This document shows positions 40,595 through 50,200 of a stretch of DNA of 53,395 bases, in pieces. A program made the translations under genes and the position numbers. The first letter of the stretch is position 1, and each line of letters begins with the position of its first letter. The notes beneath the pieces were generated by a model. The model made no database searches. It was not told the origin of the DNA and saw nothing but the letters and a program-made list of their open reading frames with translations. The DNA is from Desulfuromonas thiophila (lineage in GTDB: Bacteria; Desulfobacterota; Desulfuromonadia; Desulfuromonadales; Desulfuromonadaceae), in NCBI RefSeq assembly GCF_900101955.1, contig NZ_FNAQ01000015.1, forward strand, positions 4,423 to 57,817. Reading direction: 5' to 3'.

Positions 40595-41302
40595 ATGCCT
40601 CAGAATCTGGCCGACCTGCTGCTGCAGGGCCACAGCCTGCTCAATGATCTGCACCATCTTGGTCTGCACTGGCTCGATGGCGTCGCTCCGCCGCCGTCAG
40701 CGGTGCCGGCGGCAGCCTCAGCGAGGGTCTCCGGCTCGACCGAGCGCGAAAGCCTGGACCAGATCCGGGCCGACTTGGGGGACTGTCAGCGCTGTGGCCT
40801 GGCGCGTCAGCGCCACCATCTGGTGTTCGGTTGCGGTGATCCGGCGGCGGCATTGGTTCTGGTTGGCGAAGGGCCGGGCCGCGAGGAGGATCTCAAGGGG
40901 GATCCCTTTGTCGGCGAAGCCGGCCGATTGCTTGACAATATTCTGTTGGCCATGGGTCTGCAGCGATCGCAGGTTTATATCTGTAATGTCATCAAATGCC
41001 GGCCGCCGCAAAACCGCAATCCTCAGGCAGAGGAAATCGCGGCCTGCGAGCCTTTTCTGCGTCGTCAGCTGGCGGCCATCCGTCCTCAGCTGATCGTGGC
41101 CTTGGGCAAGTTTGCCGCCCAGACCCTGCTGCGCAGTCAGACGCCGATCAGCCAGTTGCGTGGTCATTGGCAGGAATACGACGGTATTCCGTTGATGCCG
41201 ACCTACCATCCGGCCTACCTGTTGCGCAATCCGGCCGGCAAGCGCGAGGTGTGGCAGGACATGAAACAGGTGTTGCAACGCCTGCGTCAGGTGGCGGCAT
41301 GA
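40595..41302 (+). CDS. Family 4 uracil-DNA glycosylase (4Fe-4S)
   Basis: A protein of 235 residues. After a variable 45-residue N-terminus come the Fe-S cysteines Cys64, Cys67, Cys135 and Cys151, motif A GEGPGREED (91-99), NVIKCRPPQNRNP and the DNA-binding HPAYLLR (205-211). It removes uracil from DNA. AAAGGA lies before the ATG. The TPR-parvulin gene overlaps its stop by ATGA. Confidence 0.92.
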   Translation: MPQNLADLLLQGHSLLNDLHHLGLHWLDGVAPPPSAVPAAASARVSGSTERESLDQIRADLGDCQRCGLARQRHHLVFGCGDPAAALVLVGEGPGREEDLKGDPFVGEAGRLLDNILLAMGLQRSQVYICNVIKCRPPQNRNPQAEEIAACEPFLRRQLAAIRPQLIVALGKFAAQTLLRSQTPISQLRGHWQEYDGIPLMPTYHPAYLLRNPAGKREVWQDMKQVLQRLRQVAA

Positions 41303-42168
41303 GCCGGCGGCAGCTGCTGGTTCTGGTTGTGGCGGGCCTGCTGGCCTTGGGCAGTGGTGGCTGTGCGACGGCAGCGGTTTCCAAGGTGCCCGATGCTGCC
41401 GCTATTCACGCCCAGCTGGCCCGTCAGCATCTGGCGGCCGGCCGGCCGCTGTGGGCGCTCTACAGTCTGCGTGAGGCGGTGGCTCTGGCGCCGGGTGAGC
41501 CGGCGTACCGTCGCCAGCTGGCGGGTGTGCTGTACGATCTGGGGTTTGCCGATCAGGCCATAGCCGAAATGGAGCAGCTGTTGCCCCTGACCGGGCAACA
41601 GGATTTTCTGCTGTTCGAACTGGGCACCTACCGCTTGGCGGCCGGCCGTATCGCTGCGGCGCGGCAGGCGTTTGAAGCGGTGGTGCAGCTTAATCCGGGT
41701 TTTTCCCTGGGGTACTATTATCTGGCGGAAACCCTGCTGCGTCAGGGCGACTATGCCAGCGCCGGGCGGGCGGCCGCCTTGGCGCAACGCTTGGGGCTGC
41801 CTGGTTTTGATATGCAGCGGCGCCTGGCCGATCTGGGGATCGCCTTGCCGCCACAGCCCTGGGCCGATGATGGTGGCCTGATCTACCTGCGGCGCATTCG
41901 TCTGACCCAGGCCGAGCAGGCGCATCAGCTGTTGCAGCGATTGGCTCAGGGCGAGCGTTTCGAGGATCTGGCGCGGGCCTACGGCGAAGCCGAGGAGCAA
42001 CGCAGTGGCGGTTATGTGGGCGCGTTGGTGCCATCGCAGCTGCAGCCGCACCTGGCGGCGCGGCTGCAGGCGTTGCGCCCGTTTGATTCGCCGCAGCTGA
42101 TTGAACAGGCGGGTGACTGGTTGCTGGTACAGCGCATTGCTCCCTGGCAGGCGCCGCATCGGCCCTGA
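41299..42168 (+). CDS. Lipoprotein with TPR repeats and C-terminal parvulin-like PPIase domain
   Basis: A protein of 289 residues. A lipoprotein-like signal ends at GSGGC (Cys22). Residues 30-175 form about four TPR motifs. Residues 195-285 (IYLRRIRL, AHQLLQRLAQGERFEDLARAYG, GGYVGALVP, LRPFDSPQLIEQAGDWLLVQRI) match the parvulin/SurA rotamase pattern. A combined scaffold and prolyl-isomerase chaperone for envelope proteins is inferred. It is coupled to the UDG gene by ATGA. The family of this fusion is not one I can name. Confidence 0.78.
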   Translation: MSRRQLLVLVVAGLLALGSGGCATAAVSKVPDAAAIHAQLARQHLAAGRPLWALYSLREAVALAPGEPAYRRQLAGVLYDLGFADQAIAEMEQLLPLTGQQDFLLFELGTYRLAAGRIAAARQAFEAVVQLNPGFSLGYYYLAETLLRQGDYASAGRAAALAQRLGLPGFDMQRRLADLGIALPPQPWADDGGLIYLRRIRLTQAEQAHQLLQRLAQGERFEDLARAYGEAEEQRSGGYVGALVPSQLQPHLAARLQALRPFDSPQLIEQAGDWLLVQRIAPWQAPHRP

Positions 42169-42202
42169 ACGGGGCAAGTGCCGTTCTTTCCGGAGGCGGT
42201 GC

Positions 42203-42589
42203 TCAGGCCTGCCGACTGGCGATGCAGTCGATCTCGATGGCGGCACCCTTGGGTAGGGCGGCCACCTGGATGCAGACCCGCGCCGGCGGCGCCGGCGGGC
42301 CGAACAGTTCGCCGTAAAGAGCGTTGACGGTGGCAAAATCAGCCAGATCGGTCAAATAGACGGTTGTTTTGACAACCTGCTCCGGTCGTACTCCGGCGGC
42401 GCTGAACAGGGCCTGCAGATTGGCGAGCACCTGGCGCGTCTGGGCTTCGATGCCGCCGTTGACCAGTTCGCCGCTAACGGGGTCGAGCGGAATCTGGCCC
42501 GAAAAATAGACGGTATCGCCAATGGCGATGGCGGGCGAGTAGGGACCGATGGCGGCGGGTGCCGCCGGACTGCTGATCACTTGTTTCAT
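42203..42589 (-). CDS. ridA: RidA family reactive-intermediate deaminase
   Basis: A protein of 128 residues, the standard size. IGPYSPAIAIGDTVYFSGQIPLDP, NLQALFSAAG, VVKTTVYLTDLADFATVNALYGELF and PARVCIQVAALPKGAAIEID are diagnostic; the conserved Arg of PARVC binds the substrate carboxylate. It hydrolyses 2-aminoacrylate and similar imines. AAAGGA lies upstream. It converges on the TPR-parvulin gene. Confidence 0.95.
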   Translation of the reverse strand: MKQVISSPAAPAAIGPYSPAIAIGDTVYFSGQIPLDPVSGELVNGGIEAQTRQVLANLQALFSAAGVRPEQVVKTTVYLTDLADFATVNALYGELFGPPAPPARVCIQVAALPKGAAIEIDCIASRQA

Positions 42590-42781
42590 GGATTCATCCT
42601 TTGCGTGGGGTTGGAGGTGGGATGTGCGCCGGCCGGCGCAAGCTTGAACCGCTTGCGACTTTAGCGCTGCCTGGCCGCACTGTAAAGTTTGATGCATGCG
42701 CGAAAGGCATCAGGTTGGCTGACCAGGGCGGTTGCCACTGCCGGGAAGGCTTGTCTTCAACCCCTGTACCTGGGAGCACTT

Positions 42782-43681
42782 ATGATCTCCGTCTCTGCCG
42801 GAACCATGGTTGCCGCCGGCGCCTCTCCCAAGATCTCGGCCCATGGCGGTCACAGCGGCTCCTTTTGTCTCCATGCCGCCGACAGCCTTGAAGCGCTGGT
42901 GCAGGCCTATTGTGAGCAGGGTTTCAGCCGTGTCGGCCTGACCGAACACATGCCGCCGCCGGCGCCCAACTACCGCTACGCCGATGAGGTAGCGGCCGGT
43001 CTGACGGTGACGCAGATGGAGACGCGCTTTTGCGCCTATGTTGCCGAAGCGCGGCGCCTGCAGCGTCAGTATGCCGGTCGCCTGCAACTGGATGTGGCGA
43101 TGGAAAGCGAATGGTATCCGGGCGCCGCCGAACAGGTCCGGCGCTTGTGCCGTGATCACCGGCTCGACTATCTGGTCGGTTCGGTGCACCATGTCGGTGG
43201 GGTCAATTTCGATTTTTCCCCGCAGGATTATGACCAGGCGGTCAGGCACTGTGGTGGCATCGAAGCTCTTTATCGGGCTTACTTTGATGCCCAGTACGAT
43301 CTGATCGTGACCCTTGAACCCCAGCTGGTCGGTCATTTTGATCTTATTCGTCTGTTCGATAGCGACTACCGCCAGCATCTGGAACTGCCAGCGGTTGCCG
43401 AACGCATCGAACGCAATCTGGCGGCGATCCGCCAGCGGGGTCTGACGCTGGATCTGAACATGCGGGCGCTGCTGAAGGGGGCAACCGAGCCCTATCCGGC
43501 CCTGCCGCTGTTGCAGCGCGCCGTAGCCCTGGGCATTCCACTGGTTCCCGGCGATGATGCCCACCGGGTGGCCGATGTCGGCCAGGGCATCGACCAGGCC
43601 TATCGTCTTCTTGCCGAACTGGGGGCGCTGCCGGTGTGCTGGTCGCCCACCAGGATCTCACCAAAGGATGTTCCATGCTGA
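42782..43681 (+). CDS. PHP-domain histidinol-phosphatase (HisK/HisJ type)
   Basis: A protein of 299 residues. Metal-binding PHP motifs appear as HGGHSGSFCLHA (21-32), GLTEHMPPP, ESEWYPG, VGSVHHVGG and VPGDDAHRV. The first motif has HxxH spacing rather than the usual HxH, a variant. It dephosphorylates histidinol phosphate in histidine synthesis, if the assignment holds; no his genes are nearby. GGGAG lies before the ATG. The upstream 190-base gap has no gene. It overlaps metF by 7 bases. Confidence 0.78.
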   Translation: MISVSAGTMVAAGASPKISAHGGHSGSFCLHAADSLEALVQAYCEQGFSRVGLTEHMPPPAPNYRYADEVAAGLTVTQMETRFCAYVAEARRLQRQYAGRLQLDVAMESEWYPGAAEQVRRLCRDHRLDYLVGSVHHVGGVNFDFSPQDYDQAVRHCGGIEALYRAYFDAQYDLIVTLEPQLVGHFDLIRLFDSDYRQHLELPAVAERIERNLAAIRQRGLTLDLNMRALLKGATEPYPALPLLQRAVALGIPLVPGDDAHRVADVGQGIDQAYRLLAELGALPVCWSPTRISPKDVPC

Positions 43682-44562
43682 TGAAGCAGATTCTCGACCG
43701 CCAGCAGCCCTCGCTGAGCTTTGAATTCTTTCCGCCGCAAACCCCGGCCGGCTGGCAGGCGCTGGAGCAGGAGATCGCTGCCCTGGTGCCGTTGCAGCCA
43801 ACCTCGGTCAGTATCACCTATGGCGCTGGTGGCTCGACCCGTGACCAGACCCACAAGCTGGTGTTGCGCATTCAGCGTCAGACCGGTATTACCGTGGTGC
43901 CGCATCAGACCTGCGTTGCGGCTTCCCGCCAGGAGGTGCGGGAGATTCTGACGCGCTACCAGAATGAGGGCATTGAAAATCTGCTGGCTCTGCGCGGTGA
44001 CCCACCGCGTGACCAGCCCAACTGGCAGCCGCCGGCCGACGGTTTTGTCCGGGCGGCCGATCTGGTGCGTTTTGTGCGGCAGGAATTTCCAACCATGAGC
44101 ATTGGCGTGGCGGGGTTTCCCGAGGGCCATCCGGCGACGCCCAATCGTTTGCTGGAGATGGAGTATCTGCGACAGAAGGTCGCGGCCGGAGCCGACTATA
44201 TTGTGACGCAGTTGTTTTTTGATAATCGTGACTTCTACGACTTCTGCGAGCGCTGTGAACTGGCCGGCATTCGGGTGCCGGTGCTGGCTGGCATCATGCC
44301 TTTGCGCAGTCGCAAGAGCATGGAGCGACTGGCCGAACTGGCCGCTGGAGCCCGTTTCCCGGCGGCGCTGCTGCGGCGGCTGGCCGCGGCGGCCGACGAT
44401 GGCGAGGTCGAGCGTATTGGCATCGACTGGGCTACCGCGCAAGTGGCCGATCTGCTGGGCCAGGGGGTGCGCGGCGTTCATTTCTATACACTCAACAGCG
44501 CGGCGGCAACGCGGGAGATCTTCCGCCGGCTGGGATTGCCGGCGGCGTGCCAGGGAGAATAA
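43675..44562 (+). CDS. metF: Methylenetetrahydrofolate reductase
   Basis: A protein of 295 residues, FAD-dependent TIM barrel: SLSFEFFPPQT at the N-terminus, SITYGAGGSTRDQT, NLLALRGDPP, GVAGFPEGHP, GADYIVTQLFFDN and GIMPLRS. It reduces methylene-THF to methyl-THF for methionine synthesis or the acetyl-CoA pathway. AAAGGA lies six bases before ATG 43675; ATG 43681 is also possible. A LysR regulator starts 5 bases downstream. Confidence 0.95.
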   Translation: MLMKQILDRQQPSLSFEFFPPQTPAGWQALEQEIAALVPLQPTSVSITYGAGGSTRDQTHKLVLRIQRQTGITVVPHQTCVAASRQEVREILTRYQNEGIENLLALRGDPPRDQPNWQPPADGFVRAADLVRFVRQEFPTMSIGVAGFPEGHPATPNRLLEMEYLRQKVAAGADYIVTQLFFDNRDFYDFCERCELAGIRVPVLAGIMPLRSRKSMERLAELAAGARFPAALLRRLAAAADDGEVERIGIDWATAQVADLLGQGVRGVHFYTLNSAAATREIFRRLGLPAACQGE

Positions 44563-44567
44563 GGCCA

Positions 44568-45470
44568 GTGGATATTCGACGGCTTGAGGTGTTTTGCAAG
44601 GTGGTTGATCTGGGCAGTTTTACCCGCGCGGCCGAGGCGTCACAGCTGTCGCAGCCCTCGGTCAGTGAGCATGTGCGTACCCTGGAAGAACAGTTTGGCG
44701 AAAAGCTTATCGATCGCCTTGGCCGCCGGGCACAGCCGACCCATGCTGGCAAGATTCTTTATCAGTATGCCCGGCGGATCATCCAACTGAAGAATGATGC
44801 CGAGCAAGCTATTCGCCAGTATCAGGGTAATCTTTCTGGGCGCTTATCGTTGGGAGCCAGTACCATCCCCGGCGCTTATCTGCTGCCGTCGTTGCTGGAG
44901 CAGTTCAAGCAGAACTATCATGCCGTCGAGTTGATGCTGCGCATTGCCGGGACCACTCAGGTGGTGGAAGAGGTGCTCAAGGGCACCCTGGAACTGGGAT
45001 TGATCGGTACCCAGTGGAAGGATCAGCGCATTGACTGCCAGCCCCTGTTTGGTGACGAACTGGTGCTGGTGGTGCATCCTCAGCATCCTTGGAGCCGGGC
45101 GGGGCGAGTGGCAGCAGCGCAGTTACTTGACAGCCCCTTTGTGCTGCGTGAGCCAGGCAGTGGTACCCGCATGGAGATGACTCAGGCGCTGAAACAGGTG
45201 GGTGTTGATGTGACCCAGTTTCAGGTGGTGGCCGAGGTGGGTAGCAACGAAGCGGTGCGCCAGGCTGTGCGCAGTGGTATCGGCGCGGCGATTTTGTCCT
45301 CCCTGGCCGTGGCCGAGGACGTTGCGCGTGGCCTGCTGTGCCCAGTCCGGATTGATGAACTGACCTTGCCGCGCCGGTTCTATCTGGTGCAGCGGCGTAA
45401 TCGCCAGCTCAGTCCGCTGGCTGAGGCCTTCTATCGTCATTTGCTGGAAAGCGAGTCTGTGCCGGCCTGA
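44568..45470 (+). CDS. LysR-family transcriptional regulator
   Basis: A protein of 300 residues starting with GTG (VDIRRLEVFCKVVDLGSFTRAAEA). The winged helix-turn-helix is at 1-60, followed by a linker helix and a two-lobe effector domain (about 90-290; LGASTIPGAYLLP, VAEVGSNEAVRQAVRSGIGAAI). The sequence resembles the CysB-like subgroup that includes selenium-metabolism-associated LysR regulators of deltaproteobacteria. It is the last gene of the hisK-metF run and may regulate it or sulfur metabolism; no operator can be picked. Confidence 0.87.
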   Translation: MDIRRLEVFCKVVDLGSFTRAAEASQLSQPSVSEHVRTLEEQFGEKLIDRLGRRAQPTHAGKILYQYARRIIQLKNDAEQAIRQYQGNLSGRLSLGASTIPGAYLLPSLLEQFKQNYHAVELMLRIAGTTQVVEEVLKGTLELGLIGTQWKDQRIDCQPLFGDELVLVVHPQHPWSRAGRVAAAQLLDSPFVLREPGSGTRMEMTQALKQVGVDVTQFQVVAEVGSNEAVRQAVRSGIGAAILSSLAVAEDVARGLLCPVRIDELTLPRRFYLVQRRNRQLSPLAEAFYRHLLESESVPA

Positions 45471-45496
45471 GCGGCAGAACAAGGCCGTGGCGCCGG

Positions 45497-46876
45497 TCAC
45501 AGGCCCAGACGGCGCATCTTTTCCACCAGGGTGGTGCGGTTGATGCCCAGCAATGTTGCCGCCTGGGCCTTGACGCCGGCGCTGCGCTGCAGCGCCTGGC
45601 GGATCCAGCGGTTTTCAAGCTGGCGCAGCAGCTGTGGCATGTTGATGCCGTCTTCCGGCAGGTCCTGCAGTCCGTCGCGTGCCAGTGACGCCTGCCGGGC
45701 GCCACAGATATGAGCCGGCAGATCCTGGACATTGATCTGGCTGCCGTCGCACAGTGCCACCATGCGTTCCATGATATTTTCCAGTTCCCGCACATTGCCC
45801 GGCCAGTTGTAGCCTTCGAGGATCTGCAGCGCGGTGGGATCAAGACTGACCAGATCACGCTGCAGGGCTTGACAGCTTTTGCGCAGAAAATGCTGTGACA
45901 GCAGGGCGATGTCCTCGCGCCGCTGCCGCAGTGGCGGCAGGGTCAGCGGAATGACGTTGAGGCGGTAAAACAGATCCTCCCGGAACTGTCCCTTGACAAT
46001 CATCTCTTCCAAGTCGGCGTTGGTCGCCGAGATCACGCGCACGTTGAGCTTGATGCGGTGGTTGCCACCAACCGGCTCGACCTCCTGTTCCTGCAGCACC
46101 CGCAGCAGCTTGAGTTGCAGGTGAACCGGCATGGTACCGATTTCATCGAGAAAAATGGTGCCGCCGTTGGCCAGTTCAAACTTGCCCATTTTGTTGGCGA
46201 TGGCGCCGGTAAAGGAACCGCGCATGTGACCGAACAGCTCGCTTTCGAGCAACTCCGCCGGAATGGCGCCACAGTTGAGGGCGACAAAGGGGCGGTCTTT
46301 GCGTGGTCCGTTAAAATGGATGGCACGGGCGACCAGTTCCTTGCCGGTGCCGGATTCGCCCAGAATCAGCAGGGAGGAGTCGGTTGGCGCGATTTTTTCC
46401 ATGCGGGCGAACAGCTGCTGCATGGCCGGACTGGTGCCGATGATGTTGGTGAAACTGTAACGGGCGCGCAACTGCTGGCGCAAAAAAGCGTTTTCTTTCA
46501 GCAGATGCTGGGTTTCCAGGGCCTTGGCGATGATGATCTTGAGCTTTTCGGCGTTGAGGGGCTTGGTAATGTAGTCGAAGGCGCCATTTTTCATGGCTTC
46601 CAGGGCGCTGTGGGCCGAGGCATTGCCGGTGATAAGAATGACATTGGTGTCCGGTGCCCGCTCCTTGACCCGCCGTAGAATTTCCAGTCCGTCCATGCCC
46701 GGCAGCATCAGGTCGGTGATGACGATAGCCGCCGTGTTCTGGTCAAGCCAATCAAGGGCATCCTCGCCACTGGCAACGCAATGGGCGCCATAGCCGGCCT
46801 GCTTGAGCAGACTGCACAGTGCCAGCCGGCTGCCGGCATCGTCATCGATCAGCAGAATCGAAACCGTCGTTGACAT
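45497..46876 (-). CDS. NtrC-type sigma54-dependent response regulator
   Basis: A protein of 459 residues: receiver (5-120, Asp55, Lys105), AAA+ sigma54 domain (about 143-375, Walker A GESGTGKE 173-180, GSFTGA at 220-225 in place of GAFTGA, Walker B IFLDEIG) and a Fis-type helix-turn-helix (about 425-459, AATLLGINRTTLVEKMRRLGL). It activates sigma54 promoters when phosphorylated. Its cognate kinase is not adjacent; the nearest are at 33586. GGGAGAAG lies before the ATG. It is divergent from pyruvate carboxylase across 340 bases. Confidence 0.93.
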   Translation of the reverse strand: MSTTVSILLIDDDAGSRLALCSLLKQAGYGAHCVASGEDALDWLDQNTAAIVITDLMLPGMDGLEILRRVKERAPDTNVILITGNASAHSALEAMKNGAFDYITKPLNAEKLKIIIAKALETQHLLKENAFLRQQLRARYSFTNIIGTSPAMQQLFARMEKIAPTDSSLLILGESGTGKELVARAIHFNGPRKDRPFVALNCGAIPAELLESELFGHMRGSFTGAIANKMGKFELANGGTIFLDEIGTMPVHLQLKLLRVLQEQEVEPVGGNHRIKLNVRVISATNADLEEMIVKGQFREDLFYRLNVIPLTLPPLRQRREDIALLSQHFLRKSCQALQRDLVSLDPTALQILEGYNWPGNVRELENIMERMVALCDGSQINVQDLPAHICGARQASLARDGLQDLPEDGINMPQLLRQLENRWIRQALQRSAGVKAQAATLLGINRTTLVEKMRRLGL

Positions 46877-47059
46877 CGCTTCTCCCCCCCTTTTCTACCG
46901 CAGACGCCCAGCATTCTGCTGTTCTGTCATTAAATTGACGGATCATAGCACGCCTGCTGTTGCCGGGCCGGTTTTTTTTGCGGGGATAACGCGGCGCGGG
47001 TTTTCTCCGCGAAATCTGGTAACATTTCGCTCAGCTGTTGTCGGCTTGAGGAATTGTCC

Positions 47060-47088
47060 TTGACAGGGCAGCAGCGGTCTGTTTGAAT
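47060..47088 (+). promoter_or_regulatory. Candidate upstream promoter of pyruvate carboxylase
   Basis: A consensus TTGACA (47060-47065) and TTGAAT (47083-47088) are 17 bases apart. It lies in the 340-base gap (46877-47216), which holds no gene. Confidence 0.4.
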
Positions 47089-47103
47089 GTTTCATCTAAG
47101 TAA

Positions 47104-47134
47104 TTGAAATAAAAGCATATTTTACAGTTATACT
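47104..47134 (+). promoter_or_regulatory. Candidate proximal promoter of pyruvate carboxylase
   Basis: TTGAAA (47104-47109) and TATACT (47129-47134; TTATAC one base left gives 18 spacing) sit in an A/T-rich patch 80 bases before the gene. An A-run, GTTT, T-run sequence follows at about 47134-47158 and could form a weak hairpin in the leader. Confidence 0.45.
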
Positions 47135-47216
47135 AAAAAAAACGTTTGTTTTTTGCTGGTGCTAAAACTGTATTTGGTTCTCTGAATCCCATCCTTTTCT
47201 GTTTTTAGGAGGTTGC

Positions 47217-50200
47217 ATGGCTGTACGACCGTTCAAGAAGATCATGGCTGCCAATCGTGGCGAAATCGCCATCCGTATTTTCCGTGCCTGTACTGAACTG
47301 GGTATTGGCACCGTGGCCATTTATTCCGCCGAGGACAGACTGTCGTTGCATCGCTACAAGGCTGATGAGGCCTATCAAATAGGCAAGGGCAAGGGCCCGA
47401 TTGATGCCTATTTGGGGATCAATGAAATCGTTGAGCTGGCCCGCGCCAAAGGGGTCGACGCCATTCATCCCGGCTACGGTTTTCTGTCGGAAAACGCCGA
47501 GTTTGCCGAAGCTTGCGAGCGGGCTGGCATTGCCTTCATCGGCCCGACGGCCCAGATTCAGCGGCGCCTGGGCAACAAGGTGGCGGCCCGCGAGGTCGCT
47601 CTGGCTGCCGGTGTTCCCATCGTGCCGGGCACGCCCAAACCGGTCAATCGCGAGGAGGACGCCCTGCTGTTCGCCAAGGAATGCGGCTATCCCATCATTG
47701 TCAAGGCGGCGGCCGGCGGTGGCGGCCGTGGCATGCGGGTGGTGCGCAACCAGAAGGAACTGCTCGAAGGGCTGAAATCGGCCGCCTCCGAGGCGGCAGC
47801 GGCCTTTGGCGACGGTACCGTGTTCCTCGAAAAATTCATCGAGAATCCCAAGCACATCGAAGTACAGATCATGGGTGACCAGCACGGTAATCTGGTGCAC
47901 TACTTCGAGCGCGACTGCTCCATCCAGCGTCGTCACCAGAAGGTGATTGAGCTGGCACCCTCACCGTCGTTGGGCGAGGACAAGCGGCGTCTGGTGTGCG
48001 ATTACGCCATGAAGATCGCCCGCGAGGTCGGCTACGTCAATGCCGGTACCGTCGAGTTTCTGATGGATAAAAACGGGGATTTCTACTTCATCGAAACCAA
48101 CCCACGCATTCAGGTGGAACATACCGTGACCGAACTGGTGACGATGCGTAATCTGGTGCAAACGCAGATTCTGGTCGCACAGGGTTATAAGCTCTCCGAT
48201 CCGGAAATCGGTATCAAGAGCCAGAAGGATATTGAGCTGCGCGGCTACGCCATCCAGTGCCGGGTGACGACGGAAGATCCGGCCAACAACTTCGCGCCGG
48301 ATTTCGGCATCATCAAAGCCTATCGCACAGCGGTGGGTTTCGGTGTGCGTCTCGATGCGGCCAATGGCTATTCCGGCGCGGTGATCACACCGCATTACGA
48401 TTCACTGCTGGTCAAGGTTTCCACCTGGGGATTGACCTTCAACGACGCCTGTCGCACCATGAACCGCGCGCTGCAGGAATTTCGTGTCCGCGGCGTTAAG
48501 ACCAACATTGGTTTTCTCGAAAACGTGGTTAATCACGCGCCTTTCCGGGCCGGTCAGTGCGATACCTCCTATCTTGATACCTACCCGGAACTGTTCAATA
48601 TTCGCGAGAAAAAAGACCGCGCCAACAAGCTGCTGCACTATATCGGCGATGTGTCGGTCAACGGCTATCCCAATATCAAGAAGCGTCTGCATTTCAGCGA
48701 GCTGCGCGAGGCGACGGTGCCGGAGATTCCCCTTGACGCTATCCGGCCACGTGGTACCCGTGACATCCTGATGGCTGAAGGGCCCAAGGGGCTGGCTGAC
48801 TGGGTGCTCAAGGAAAAGCGCCTGTTGCTGACCGACACCACCATGCGCGATGCGCATCAGTCGCTGCTGGCTACCCGTGTGCGCACCTACGATCTGGAAC
48901 GCATTGCCCATGCCACCAGCCATCTGGGTGGCGGGTTGTTCTCGCTGGAGATGTGGGGCGGTGCCACCTTTGATGTGGCCATGCGCTTTTTGACGGAAAA
49001 TCCCTGGGAACGGCTCGACCGACTGCGGGCGCAAATTCCCAATTTGCTGTTCCAGATGCTGCTGCGTGGTTCCAATGCCGTGGGTTATACCAACTATGCC
49101 GACAATGTGGTGGAGGACTTTGTCGCCAAGGCGGCCGCCGGCGGTATCGATGTGTTCCGCATCTTCGACTCGCTTAACTGGACCAAGGGCATGAAGGTGG
49201 CCATGGAGGCGGTGCAGAAAAACAACGCCATCTGTGAGGCGGCCATGTGCTATACCGGCGACATCACCGATCCCAAGCGCGACAAGTACCCGCTGGAATA
49301 TTATGTCGGCATGGCCAAGGAACTCGAGCAGATGGGCGCCCATATTCTCGGCATCAAGGATATGGCCGGTCTGCTCAAGCCGTTCGCCGCGGAAAAACTC
49401 ATCAAGGCTCTTAAGAACGAAATCGGCATACCGATCCATCTGCATACCCACGACACCTCCGGCAATGGTGGCACCATGCTGTTGATGGCGACCCAGGCTG
49501 GTGTCGACATCGTCGACACGGCACTTTCGTCCATCTCGGGTCTGACCTCGCAGCCGAGCATGAATGCGCTGCTGTCGACCCTCAAGGGCACTATCTGGGA
49601 GCCGGCCGTCAACACCACAGGCCTGCAGCAGCTGGCCAATTACTGGGAGACTGTACGGACCTATTACGAACCCTTCGAGTCCGAACTGCGTTCGAGTACG
49701 GCTCAGGTGTACGAGCACGAGATCCCCGGCGGCCAGTATTCCAACTACAAGCCGCAGGTCGAGGGTTTGGGGCTGGGGCACCGCTGGGAAGAGTGCAAGC
49801 AGATGTACCGCAAGGTCAACGACATGTTTGGCGACTTGGTCAAGGTGACACCGTCGTCGAAGATTGTCGGCGACATGGCCATGTTCATGGTGCAGAACAA
49901 CCTGCAGCCGGAGGATGTGATGCAGCGTGGTCAGGAGTTGACCTTCCCACAGGGAGTGGTTGATTTCTTCAAGGGCATGCTGGGCCAGCCCCATGGTGGT
50001 TTCCCCAAGGAACTGCAGAAGATCATTCTCAAGGACGAGGAGCCCTTTACCCATCGGCCGGGAGAGTTCCTTGAGCCGGTCGACTTTGCCGCCCGCAAGA
50101 AGGAACTGGAAAACAAGTTGGGTCATCCGGTGAAGGATCGCGATGTGACCTCGGCGGTGCTCTATCCGGCCGTGTTCGAGGAGTTCGATAACCATCGCCA

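Noticed and set aside
42737-42755. GCCACTG-CC-GGGAAGGC, recalling the core of cobalamin riboswitches before the PHP gene
   Set aside because: The hairpin between the two blocks is missing and there is no B12 box or upstream core; chance similarity is likelier.
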